Below, in pieces: positions 42,672-52,300 of a stretch of DNA of 64,000 nt. A program made the position numbers and the translations under genes. Every line of letters starts with the position of its first letter. The first letter of the stretch is position 1. The notes under the pieces were generated by a model, which saw only the letters and a list, made by a program, of their open reading frames with translations, had not been told where the DNA came from and did not search any database. This stretch comes from Nocardiopsis sp. CNT312. Its GTDB lineage: Bacteria > Actinomycetota > Actinomycetes > Streptosporangiales > Streptosporangiaceae. The stretch spans positions 174,457 through 238,456 of the forward strand of contig NZ_AZXF01000010.1 in assembly GCF_000515115.1 (NCBI RefSeq), read 5' to 3'.

Positions 42672-43908
42672 CGCCCAGGTCCGCCAGGGCGACACGGCCC
42701 TCCTCCGCGAGGATCCGTACCATCTCCTCCGCTTCGGAGGCGGTGACGTGGCGGCCGCGTGAGAGCGACTCCTCCGGGGAGGGGCTCTCCATCCACAGCC
42801 GGGGTCCGGCCTCCCACACCATCTGGACGACGGCGCCCCCGGGGGCGTCGAACACCGCGAAACTCCCCTCGGCGGGCGTCAGACGGTGGACAAGGTCGCA
42901 CGCGGCCGCCGTCTCCATGGGTTCGGGGTACTCCACGAACCCGATCCCGGTGCCGCAAGTGTCGCTGTACTTGACGTCGAGCACCCCGGTCCTCGGGGAG
43001 GACGCGTCCTCGGCCGGCCAGCAACCGCCGACCGCCCACCGGCTGAGCGGCTCCTCCAGGCGCTCACGGGCCAGCAGCCGCCGCGGCCGGGAGACGCACA
43101 GGAGGCCGGCGTCGCGCTCGACGGTGATCACGTGGCCCCGGTCACTGGTCAGCGTGGCCGCGTACCCTCCAGGCAGCCAGGGCAGGACCATGCGGGCGAG
43201 TTCGCGGACGGTGACCCGGCCCCGGTAGTGGTCCATCCACTCGGGGACACCGAACGGTCCCGGATCGGTGTAGGCCACCTCCACCTCCGGCTCACCGTCG
43301 ACGGGGACGCCCGGGCGGGCCGCACCGCGGTCCCGGCGGCGCCGCCGCCAGTCGAGGACCACCTCCAGTTTGCGGTCGGGGTCGCCGTCCCAGGTGACGG
43401 TGAGCCCGTGGGCCCGCAGCGTCTGGGCTATCTCGTCGCCGACTGCGGCGTGGCGGATCTCGTGCAGGGCGCCGAACCCGATCCAGAGCGGCCCCCCGCC
43501 CATCGCTGCCTCGGCGTCCCGCTCGTGAAAGAAGGCGTAGCCGCGCACGTTCGGCCCCTCGGCGACGGCGCTGTGGGCCTCGGCCTCGGCCTGGACGGCG
43601 TCCCGGGCGCACCGGTCGCAGCAGGAGCAGTCCTCGCGGGCGAGGATGCCGGACTCGTCGAGGGCACGGAAGGCCCGGGTGAGGCGTTCGCTGTCGGTAC
43701 GGGCGGGCCAGAGCCGCTGCCGGTGCAGGTGGTCGTGCAGGGCACGGTCGACGAGGGCGTCGAGTGCGGCGGGATCGGCCAGGGCCACCGCTTCCCACGT
43801 CCTGCGGCGGATCTCGACAAACCCGCCCCGGCCCGAGGCGACCATGACGGCCGTGTGCCTGCGTGCACGGGCGAGAGGACTGTCGTCGATCTGCCGTACT
43901 CCACTCAT
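42646..43908 (-). CDS. DUF6891-like hypothetical protein
   Basis: 420-residue cytoplasmic protein. It starts MSGVRQIDDSPLARAR at ATG 43908. The N-terminal domain (about 25-190) contains a Cys cluster (CSCCDRCARDAV) that could bind metal, FHERDAEAA and IGFGALHEIRHAAVGDEIAQ. This pattern resembles actinobacterial proteins catalogued as DUF6891, from memory and unverified. The second half (about 200-420) holds VTVRELARMVLPWLPGGYA and a C-terminal domain with VVQMVWEAGPRLWMESPSPE. It lies 60 bp downstream of the coiled-coil membrane gene on the same strand. Confidence 0.55.
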   Translation of the reverse strand: MSGVRQIDDSPLARARRHTAVMVASGRGGFVEIRRRTWEAVALADPAALDALVDRALHDHLHRQRLWPARTDSERLTRAFRALDESGILAREDCSCCDRCARDAVQAEAEAHSAVAEGPNVRGYAFFHERDAEAAMGGGPLWIGFGALHEIRHAAVGDEIAQTLRAHGLTVTWDGDPDRKLEVVLDWRRRRRDRGAARPGVPVDGEPEVEVAYTDPGPFGVPEWMDHYRGRVTVRELARMVLPWLPGGYAATLTSDRGHVITVERDAGLLCVSRPRRLLARERLEEPLSRWAVGGCWPAEDASSPRTGVLDVKYSDTCGTGIGFVEYPEPMETAAACDLVHRLTPAEGSFAVFDAPGGAVVQMVWEAGPRLWMESPSPEESLSRGRHVTASEAEEMVRILAEEGRVALADLGALAVTPWG

Positions 43909-43968
43909 ACGGTCAATATGCCAGAGGCCTTCGACCCTCGTTCCCGAAGGGACGCACGGGTGCGGCCC

Positions 43969-45039
43969 TCAGGCGTCCCCTCCCGCCGCGGGTTCGGGGG
44001 CCGAAGGCCCGGGACCGGAGTGCGGGAGCGGGTGGCCCGCCAGGGCCCGGACCCGTGCGTCGCGGATGCGGCGTGCGAGCACGGCGGCTGCCGACAGGTC
44101 GCCGACCTCGGACGAGGGGCCCTCCAGGAAGGCGGCCGAGGCCACGTGGTCGGTGTACTCGTCCATGGAGTCCAGCGCCTCCTGGCACTGCTCCCACTCC
44201 CGGTGGGCCTCCAGTGCCCGTTCCACGGCCGTGCCGTAGGCGGTGATCTGCTCTACCCGGACCCGCACGGCGCCGTCGACGGTGTCCAGGGCCTCCCGCT
44301 GGGCCTTGAGAGCCTCCCGGACCCGGGGTGAGGCCGCCCGCTGCCAGCGGCGCAGGTGGGCCCGGCGCAGTTCCCTCTGCCGGGCCAGGAGGGAGGCGAT
44401 GCGCCACTCCTGGTCGCGCAGCACCGCCAGGGCCCGTACCGCGTCCAGGGAGGCATCGCCGATCTCGTCGCGGGCCCGCTCCACCAGGACGATCACGCGC
44501 TGGACGGCGGCCAGGCGCGGGTGGTCGGCGTCGCTGACGTCCTCCGCCGTCAGCACCAGTTCCCCGTAGTCCCGGGGCTTCCGGCGCACACGCCCCGTGG
44601 CCGCGTCGGCACAGAGGAGGGCGGTGAAGCAGCCGAACAGCAGCCACGGCAGTCCCGCGGGGACGTCGGCCAGGGCGGTGCTCAGGAACCACACGCCCAC
44701 GGCCAGGGGGGCTCCCACCCCGGTGAGCAGACCGAGGGTCCGCATGGCGGGGTGGGTGCCGCGACCGCAGCACAGGATGAGGGCGTAGGCCGTCAGGATC
44801 ACGGCGGCGACGACCAGTCCTGCGGCCGCGCCCGCGACGGCGCCCGCGACGGCAACGGTGAACCCGGCGGCGAGGACGTGGACGGCGCCCTCCCGGAAGC
44901 GGGCCGGCCGCGTCAGGGGACCGGGGTCGGCCCACGGTGGGGAGGGGGGCGCGGCGGCCTCCCGCGCGATCAGGGCGCGCATGTCTTCGGGAAGGGCGGG
45001 ATCGACGACGGGAAGGGGCTGGACGACGTCCTCACTCAT
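43969..45039 (-). CDS. Membrane protein with long helical C-terminal domain
   Basis: 356 residues from ATG 45039. Four hydrophobic helices (about 50-145) are followed by a soluble ~200-residue helical region rich in Arg, Ala and Glu (RQRELRRAHLRRWQRAA, ALKAQREALDTVDGAV, ALEAHREWEQCQEALD) that could form a coiled coil. No recognised family. It is directly downstream of the VirB4-like gene, so it may belong to the same transcript, but nothing in the sequence ties it to secretion. Confidence 0.6.
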   Translation of the reverse strand: MSEDVVQPLPVVDPALPEDMRALIAREAAAPPSPPWADPGPLTRPARFREGAVHVLAAGFTVAVAGAVAGAAAGLVVAAVILTAYALILCCGRGTHPAMRTLGLLTGVGAPLAVGVWFLSTALADVPAGLPWLLFGCFTALLCADAATGRVRRKPRDYGELVLTAEDVSDADHPRLAAVQRVIVLVERARDEIGDASLDAVRALAVLRDQEWRIASLLARQRELRRAHLRRWQRAASPRVREALKAQREALDTVDGAVRVRVEQITAYGTAVERALEAHREWEQCQEALDSMDEYTDHVASAAFLEGPSSEVGDLSAAAVLARRIRDARVRALAGHPLPHSGPGPSAPEPAAGGDA

Positions 45040-45175
45040 GGGCGGCCCTTGTGAGAGGTGGGTCGATCGGGGTGTACCGGGGGAACCCGGTCGGAATAGG
45101 TCATCCCCATCCCGGGCGGGGCCCGAACCTGGTACCGGTGTCCCCTTCGCCCCGGCCGCCCGTGGCGGGACAGTG

Positions 45176-47644
45176 TCAGTCCCCGTAGACCGAGGCGGCC
45201 ATCACCGGGCCCTCCTCCCCCTCGGGCCGGCGCCGTGTGGGGTTGGTGTCCAGCCAGCGCAGCAGGTCCTGCGAGACCAGGTCGACGCCGATGCGCGCCG
45301 CCCTCCCGTCGAGGTCGCGGAACAGGCACTCGCCGTTGCCGAGGTTGCGCAGCACCGCGAGGTGGTCCTCGGTCGGTTCCACGCCGAGCAGCGACATGAC
45401 GCTCCCCACCTCGTGCCGCTCGCTGGAGCGGAAGGCGAACACCGAGGACAGGCAGTTGGTGACCTGTTCGTTGAGCAGGTCACCGGCGTTCTGCGAGACG
45501 AGGATGAGGGCGGTGTTGCGGGACCGGCCCATGCGTGACACCTCGGGGACGAGTTTGGCGCCCTCCGGGGTGGAGGTGACCGCCCACGCCTCGTCGAGGA
45601 AGATCGCCTTGGGCAGGCTGCGGTCGAGTCCGTTCATCAGGCGGCGCGCGAACTGGGACACCAGGTACAGCAGGGCGACGGACAGCCGCTGCTCATAGGA
45701 GTAGTCGTCGCGTCCGACGCCGGAGTCGGGCAGGGTCAGCCCGCCCAGGGTGAAAACGGTGGTCCAGCCCTCGGTGTCCACCCGCGCGTCGCCCTGGGGG
45801 TCGAAGCACAGGCTGGCCAGGCGCATCTCCGACATCGACTGCAGGACCGCACCCAGGTTGCGGGAGGCCGCCCCGGACGAGGAGACGAGGTGGTCGACGA
45901 CCTTGGCCAGGGAGGGCCGGGGCTGGTTGGCGACCGCCGCGACCGCCTGGATCATGGCGGACTCGCGCTCCTCACTCATCCTCGGCAGGAGGAGGCGGAG
46001 GGTCTCGGTGGCCATGGTCTTCTTGGCGGGCAGGTCGTCGCCGAAGGCGAACGGGTCGAGCAGGCCCGGCTGGGCCGACCCCAGGGACATCATACGGGCC
46101 TTGCGTCCCCGCCGCTGGAGGAGTTCGACGAGGGACTCGGCGTCGCCCTTGGGGTCGATGGCGGCGACGGTGACGCCGCGCAGGGCGAGCTGGTAGATGA
46201 GCAGCAGGGCGAGGGTGGTCTTGCCGCCGCCGGGCTCTCCGGTGATCGCGATGGCCGTGGGGCGGTTGCGCGCCGCGGCAACCATGGGGTCGAAGTGGAC
46301 GATGGCGCGGGCGCGGCCGATGGTCTCGCCGATGTAGGGGCCCACCCAGCCACCGGAGGAGCGGCCGCCCCGGTCACCGACGTCGACGGTGGCCGTGGGC
46401 ATGCCGCCCGCGATGGTGCGCAGCGGCTGGCGCTGGGCGTAGGCGCCCAGGCGGATGCGGTCGCCGGGCAGGGACTCGCTGAACAGGGAGAACTGGTCGC
46501 CGGTGGAGTTGATGACGTCGATACCGATGTCGCGGTAGTGCTCGATGACCGCTTCGACGTGCTGGCCGAGCAGGCGCTCGCTCGGCGCGGAGACCATGAG
46601 CCGGTGCCAGCCGTAGACGAACGGGAGGCGCTCCTTGGTGATGCCGTGTTCGAGCATGCGGGCGGCATCGATCTGCTCGGCGAGGGCGATGGGCGCTTCC
46701 ACCCCGGCCTCGCGGATGTGTGCGTCCATGTCGCGGGCGTGCGCGAGCTTGCGTCCGACGTCCTTGCTGGCCTTGGCGGGCGGGATGAGTTTCATCCGCA
46801 GGGACATCTCGACGGGGAAGGGCAGCGCGTCGGCGTGGTGCATCCAGGGTTCGCCGTCCGGGAAGGGCATGAGGTCCGGGAATCGGGCGAAGGACAGGAA
46901 GGCGACGTGGGTGGAGCCCGCGGGCTGTTCGAGGCGCAGGGCGGACCGGCCGTTGTGGACGACCCCGTCGACGAGCGCCTCGATCTCGCCCCGGCCCCAG
47001 GTGCGGCGGCCCGCGGCGGAGGGTCTGATCTCCTCGGCCGTGCCGCTGACGGCGTGGCGGACAAGCCAGGCGATCTCGTCGGCCGTGGCGTGGCGGGCGT
47101 GCAGGGAACTGGCGGCGAGCGCGCGGCCGAGGCGTTCGGACTGCTCGGTCCAGCGGGAGATCTCCTTGTCGTCGAAGGCGTCGTCGTTGATGCCCAGGGC
47201 CTGTTCCGTGCGCTGGTAGGTGCCGAAGAGGTGGGAGAAGAGGCCGAGGCCCGCCCCACCGGTGCGCTGGCCGAGGCGGACGCCGAGGTAGACCTCCTTG
47301 GTCCAGAAGTCCTTGGCCCACACGTGGCGGTACGTCTCGTCGAGGTAGTCGTACCAGCCGGGGCCGGAGTCGGAGGTGGCGTCCAGGGCGGTGGCCCACG
47401 TGGCGGCCGGATAGGTGCGGTGGGCGATGCGGAGGTGGATCTCGGCGTCGTTCATCCGGATAGCGGCGAGCGCGATGGTGATGTTCGTGGCGAGGGCCTG
47501 GCGCTCCTCCGGTGTGGTGAACTCGTAGGACACCGTGGGCAGACGGAAGTAGGCCCAGGCCTCGGTGTCGCTGAAGAGCACGCGGTCGTCGAAGTAACGG
47601 ACCGCGAGGCGGGTCGCGCCTCGGGTTCCCCAGGTGCCGGCCAT
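45176..47644 (-). CDS. VirB4/TcpF-like T4SS ATPase
   Basis: Hexameric ATPase that powers T4SS assembly and transport. It is 822 residues from ATG 47644, preceded by AGGAGGG eight bases upstream. The frame is open further upstream without protein character. The N-terminal domain (about 1-440) starts MAGTWGTRGATRLAVRYFDD and has RTGGAGLGLFSHLFGTYQRT. The motor domain has Walker A ITGEPGGGKTTLALLL (about 467-482) and Walker B PKAIFLDEAWAV (about 680). ALILVSQNAGDLLNEQVTNCLSSVFAFRS is the late Gln-containing motor motif. It heads block B. Its own promoter would lie in the 690-bp gap shared with ectD. Confidence 0.88.
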   Translation of the reverse strand: MAGTWGTRGATRLAVRYFDDRVLFSDTEAWAYFRLPTVSYEFTTPEERQALATNITIALAAIRMNDAEIHLRIAHRTYPAATWATALDATSDSGPGWYDYLDETYRHVWAKDFWTKEVYLGVRLGQRTGGAGLGLFSHLFGTYQRTEQALGINDDAFDDKEISRWTEQSERLGRALAASSLHARHATADEIAWLVRHAVSGTAEEIRPSAAGRRTWGRGEIEALVDGVVHNGRSALRLEQPAGSTHVAFLSFARFPDLMPFPDGEPWMHHADALPFPVEMSLRMKLIPPAKASKDVGRKLAHARDMDAHIREAGVEAPIALAEQIDAARMLEHGITKERLPFVYGWHRLMVSAPSERLLGQHVEAVIEHYRDIGIDVINSTGDQFSLFSESLPGDRIRLGAYAQRQPLRTIAGGMPTATVDVGDRGGRSSGGWVGPYIGETIGRARAIVHFDPMVAAARNRPTAIAITGEPGGGKTTLALLLIYQLALRGVTVAAIDPKGDAESLVELLQRRGRKARMMSLGSAQPGLLDPFAFGDDLPAKKTMATETLRLLLPRMSEERESAMIQAVAAVANQPRPSLAKVVDHLVSSSGAASRNLGAVLQSMSEMRLASLCFDPQGDARVDTEGWTTVFTLGGLTLPDSGVGRDDYSYEQRLSVALLYLVSQFARRLMNGLDRSLPKAIFLDEAWAVTSTPEGAKLVPEVSRMGRSRNTALILVSQNAGDLLNEQVTNCLSSVFAFRSSERHEVGSVMSLLGVEPTEDHLAVLRNLGNGECLFRDLDGRAARIGVDLVSQDLLRWLDTNPTRRRPEGEEGPVMAASVYGD

Positions 47645-48336
47645 CTCGGTAACCCTCCTGATCGCTCTCGGCGGGGTGCCCTTCCCGGGACCTCCCAGGG
47701 CCTCCCCCACCGCCTGTGCCACCTTCCCATAGTGGTGCATGGCGCTGCGGCAGAGAAGCGGACGGGGTTCCGGCGTGGCCGAATCCGCAGTACCGAAGTG
47801 CCGGGGGAACCCACGCTTTCCGGGCGGAGGCGGACGCGGTGCGGCTCGGTGAGGGCACAGCGGTGTCGGTGCAGAGGGGGCGGCGATAGGCGTGGACCGG
47901 GCGACCGGGGGGCTGCGGCGCGCAGGAATCAGACCCGGGGAAGGCGACCACCACCGGAAAACCACGTCCTGTAGCAGATTTCTGTGATGTAGCACACAAC
48001 AAAAGTGCACCTTGAGGCCCGATCAGACCGCCCGAACACCACCACAACGGGACGACCTGGGAAGACTCTCTTCACGTCGACCAGAGACCGCGGTCCGCAC
48101 GAGACCCCAGGTAAGGCACACCTTCACACGCCGGACACCGGACAAAAGAAGAGGAGGAAGAAATCCGATATTCAATTTCCGCCCATATAGTATTACTGTC
48201 ATACCCGCATGACTAATAGGCAAACATCACGCACGGAATTCCCGCCATAAAGCATCCGGGATATTTGTTAAGTTCACGTGTCGCAAGGACAACCGTCTAC
48301 CCCAGTGAGAGGATGAGACCCGCAAGGGGATCGGCC
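47645..48336. other. 692-bp divergent region between the VirB4-like gene and ectD
   Basis: The left half is GC-rich 5' leader of the ATPase gene. From about 47940 to 48300 the DNA becomes AT-rich, with CATATAGTATTACTGTCATA-type sequence near 48185, and should hold the promoters of both genes. It contains ACAAAAGTGCA (47999-48009), also present at 37043-37053. No gene is supported. Confidence 0.55.
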
Positions 48337-49248
48337 ATGACTCTGCAGATGGATGCTCCGACCACGGCCACGGACGAGTACCCGACCCGGAAGACCGGCG
48401 AACCCGCCCTCCTGTACCGCAGGGACCCCGTCGTCTGGGGCTCCGGCGACGACGGCCCCTTCTCCTCCGAGGAGATCGGGGCCTACGACGAGCGTGGCTA
48501 CACGCAGATCGAGAACCTCGTCACCGCCGACGAGGTCCGCTCCTACCAGACCGAACTGGAGCGTCTCGGCTCCGATCCGCAACTGCGCGAGGACGAGCGG
48601 GTGATCGTCGAGCCGGCCTCCGACGAGGTCCGATCGGTCTTCGAGGTGCACAGGATCAGCAGGGTCTTCTCCGGCCTCGTCCACGACCCGCGCCTGGTCG
48701 ACCGGGCGCGCCAGATCCTGGGATCGGACGTCTACGTGCACCAGAGCCGGGTCAACTACAAACCCGGTTTCGGCGGGGGGTCGTTCTACTGGCACTCAGA
48801 CTTCGAGACGTGGCACGCCGAGGACGGTATGCCCCGGATGCGCGCCGTCAGCTTCTCCATCGCGCTGACGGACAACTTCCCCCACAACGGCGCCCTGATG
48901 ATCATGCCCGGGTCGCACCGGACGTTCGTGTCGTGCGTCGGCGAGACCCCGGACGACCACTACCGCTCCTCGCTGAGGAGCCAGCACGTGGGCACCCCGG
49001 ACCAGGGTTCGCTGACCGTGCTGGCCGAGCGGCACGGCATCGACGTACTGACCGGCGGTGCCGGGGGTGCGACCGTCTTCGACTCCAACTGCATGCACGG
49101 CTCCGGGGGCAACATCACGCCCTACCCGAGGTCGAACGTGTTCATCGTCTTCAACAGCGTCGAGAACGCCTGCGCGCGGCCGTTCGCCGCGAGCGGCCCG
49201 CGCCCGGAGTTCCTGTCCGCTCGGGACTTCACCCCGGCGGGCCGCTGA
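48337..49248 (+). CDS. ectD: Ectoine hydroxylase
   Basis: Fe(II)/2-oxoglutarate dioxygenase that hydroxylates the compatible solute ectoine to 5-hydroxyectoine. It is 303 residues from ATG 48337, preceded by AAGGGGA; an in-frame ATG at 48313 is less likely. The family signature FYWHSDFETWHAEDGMPRMR contains iron ligands His153 and Asp155, and the third ligand is His254 in CMHGSGGN. The substrate-side RSNVFIVFNS is also typical. No ectA, ectB or ectC is in the window, so this is an orphan copy, placed on the plus strand between two T4SS blocks. Confidence 0.93.
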   Translation: MTLQMDAPTTATDEYPTRKTGEPALLYRRDPVVWGSGDDGPFSSEEIGAYDERGYTQIENLVTADEVRSYQTELERLGSDPQLREDERVIVEPASDEVRSVFEVHRISRVFSGLVHDPRLVDRARQILGSDVYVHQSRVNYKPGFGGGSFYWHSDFETWHAEDGMPRMRAVSFSIALTDNFPHNGALMIMPGSHRTFVSCVGETPDDHYRSSLRSQHVGTPDQGSLTVLAERHGIDVLTGGAGGATVFDSNCMHGSGGNITPYPRSNVFIVFNSVENACARPFAASGPRPEFLSARDFTPAGR

Positions 49249-49256
49249 CCCGGCCG

Positions 49257-49292
49257 CTTCGCCCCGTTGAGCGGACGCTCAGCGGGGCGAAG
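49257..49292. terminator. Bidirectional terminator between ectD and the TcpE-MinD gene
   Basis: CTTCGCCCCGTTGAGC / GCTCAGCGGGGCGAAG, a 16-bp stem with one T-G wobble and a 4-nt loop, in the gap between convergent genes. Confidence 0.85.
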
Positions 49293-49396
49293 CCGCGTGC
49301 GGCGCACAGCACACGGCCCCGGGACGCACCGGGGCCGTCCCCCGGCGCAGGGGCCGGATCCTCGGCCGTGCCCCGGCCCGTGCACACCGGCGACGC

Positions 49397-52300
49397 CTAG
49401 GCCTTCGGGCGGGCCAGGGCACTGACCAGCACCCCGCCCAGGGCCGTGTGGGCGCGCCGGGTGGCCGAGCGCAGAGCGTTCACGTCGACCCTGCTGTAGG
49501 AAGAGCCGAGGTGGTCGTCCCACGGGATGCGGACGATCGCACGGCACCGGCCCCGGGCCACCCGCTCGGCCGCGTCGACGGCCTCCAGGCTCCTCTTGCT
49601 CACCCCGTTGACCACCAGCACGGCGTTGGAGCGCAGGGCGCCGTAGCCGTTGCCGTCCAGCCACTCGAAGGTCATGGAGACGGCGCGCTCCGCGTCGGCG
49701 CTGGCCGGGGCCACGAGGACTAGGCCGTCCGCGACGGGCAGCGCCCGCGCCACACCCGTGGCCGCGGGGTCGAGGAAGGTCACCCCGTAGAACCGGCCGA
49801 GCAGGTCGGTGAGCTGGCCGTAGTCGCGCTCGTCCAGGGTCTGGACATAGGGGTCGTCGAGGGTCTGGACCACCTCCAGGCCGCTGCCCGTCCGGGCCGT
49901 GTAGGCGTCCATCCGCTCGCGGTCCCCGATGCCCTCCGCATTGGCGAGCAGGGCCGTGAGCGTCTCTGAGGTCTGCGCGCCCACACGTCGGGAGAGCCCG
50001 TTGGGGCCGGGGTTGACATCGACCGCCACGACCGGATCGTCGCGGTGGGCGGCCAGGGTGTGCCCCGCCAACAGCGCGGTGATGCTCTGGCCCGCCCCGC
50101 CGGTGCAGCCGAGCACCACGACACTCCGCGGCCCGGGCAGGGGGGCGCGCAGCCGGGCGGCGTCGCTGTCCGAGACGTCGGAACGGGTCGGCGCGCTGCT
50201 TCCGGCGACCACCTTGGCCAGACGGCGCCAGCCTCGTGTGCCACCGGAACCGTCGGAGGCGCCCTCCGTGCGCCCGGGGGCGGAGGGCGCGGGTCGGCTG
50301 GAGGGGGCCCCGCGCGGAGCGTCTCCGAGCCGGTCCTGCTCGCCGGTGCCGTGGTCGAGTTCGAGGCCGTTTCCGGAGTCCCGGCCGGGGTCGGCTGAGG
50401 CGGAGGGCCGGTTCCCGGTACCGCGCACGGGCTCCTCGCCCGGGACCGGCTCACCGAAGAGGTCTCCGAGGCGGCGCGCGTTCCGTGCGACCCGGTGGAA
50501 GGACTCGCTGTCGTAGGGCTCCGGCGCGGCGTCGCGCCCCGCCTCCCTGGAGGCCGCTTCGGCGGCGCGCTGCTGGGCGAGCATGTTCGCCATGCTGGGG
50601 TGGGCACGGGGGTCGCGAACGGCGCCCTCCGCCTCCCGGTCGGCCCCACGACGGCGGGCGAGGGCCTCGGCCTCGGCCTGTTCCAGGTCCTGTTCGGTGC
50701 GCCGCGCAACCGCGGAGGCGTCGGAACGGGCGTCCCGGTCCTGGTCGGGGTGGACCGGGTGCGCGGGCTCCTCCCGGACCTCGACGAAGCTGGACAGCTC
50801 GCCGGTGCCGTGGTCGAGCTGTGTGGGGGGTTTGGCGCTCTCAGCGGCGTCCCCGGCCGCTCCGGCCGTGTCGGGACCTGCGGTCTCGGCGCCCCGGGGA
50901 GCGCCGTCTCCGGCCGCGTCGGAACCGGGGCCGACGGTGCTTCCCTCGTAGAGTTCGCTGGCGTGGATGACCGGGTTGCCACGGTCGCCCACCCTGGGCT
51001 GGTCGGGGTGGCGCCTCTTGCCGTCCTCGAACCATGCCGGGTCCTCCGCTCCGCGTTCCTCGGCCGGTACGGCGTCGGCGAAGGCGGGGCGGGGCGGAGC
51101 GGGGGTGTCGGCCCTGCTGAGGTGCCGGTCGAGCACGGACAGACGCTCGCTCCGCTCCTCCTCCCGGTCCGCGGCGGGCCCGGTACCGCCGCCGTCCAGG
51201 ACCGCGAGAGCGTCCTGCTCACCGGTGCCGTGGTCCAGTTCCGGAACGGTTTCGGAGGCTGGGGGCACCTCAGCGGCCTCGGCGGTCTCCGTGGGTTCGG
51301 CGACCTCGGGCGCGGTGGGCGTCCCGGCTGCGTCGGCGGCGGGGGCGTCCTCTCCGGGACGGACGGTGTCTCGGGGGGCCTCGGCGGGACCAGCCGCCTC
51401 AGCGGAGGCCCCCGCCCCGGGGGACGCGGCCCCGGGTAGCAGCCAGGGCGCGGCCGCGGGCTCCTCCTCGGCGGGGCGGCCGGTGGCCGCGGCGAACCGC
51501 GCCGCGTAGTCGGACAGGTCACCGTAGGGGCCGTCGTCCGTTCCGGGCCCAGACGGATCGGTCCGCCGTTCGGGAGCGTCCAGTTCCCAGGGCGCGGCGT
51601 GCGGGCGCGGACGACGGGCCGGAGGCTCCGCTGGGCTATCGGCGGGCAAAGCGGCTCCCCGGCCCTCTGCCGGCTCTCGGGGCGGGGGTTCGTGCCCGGT
51701 GCGGCGCTCGTCCAGTTCCCTGGCCACCCTGATGCCCTGGACACGGCCGCGCAGACGGCGGGCGGGGGTCGGGTCCGCGGGGTCGGGTTCCGGGTCGAGT
51801 GCGGACACCACCTCCTCGGCACGGCGGCGCTCGTCCGCGCGCACGTCCTCGGAGGCGACGGCGTCGGCGAGTTCGGCTGAGCTCAGCGCCGCGGTGTCGC
51901 CGACCCGGTAGGCCTCTCTTGCGCTGAGTCCTACGGGGGTCTCCCCTGAGGAGGCGCGCAGGCGGGCGAGCCACTCCTCACTGGGACGCTCGTCCTCGCC
52001 CTCTCCCGCACCACCGTCGGCGGGCCGGCCGCCGGACGCGGGCGGCGGGGACCAGAAGGGGGGTGCCCCCTCGGGGCCGTGTGCGCGGCGGCCGGAGCGC
52101 TCGTCCGGGCCGGTCTCCTCCGTCTCCTCCCGGGAGGCACGGGGAAGGGCGAAGCCGAAGTAGTTCAGGACTCGGCGGCCCACACCGCGCCGGTCCGCGG
52201 CGGGCCCGGTGTCGCGGGCCGCGACGGGTGCGGCCGCCGTCCCGGCGTACACGGGCTCCTCAGCGGCGGGGGCCAGAGCGGGGACCAGAGCGGGGACCGG

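Noticed and set aside
45890..47974. 694-codon plus-strand frame opposite the VirB4-like gene
   Set aside because: Antisense artefact; the minus strand has Walker A and B motifs and a strong ribosome-binding site.
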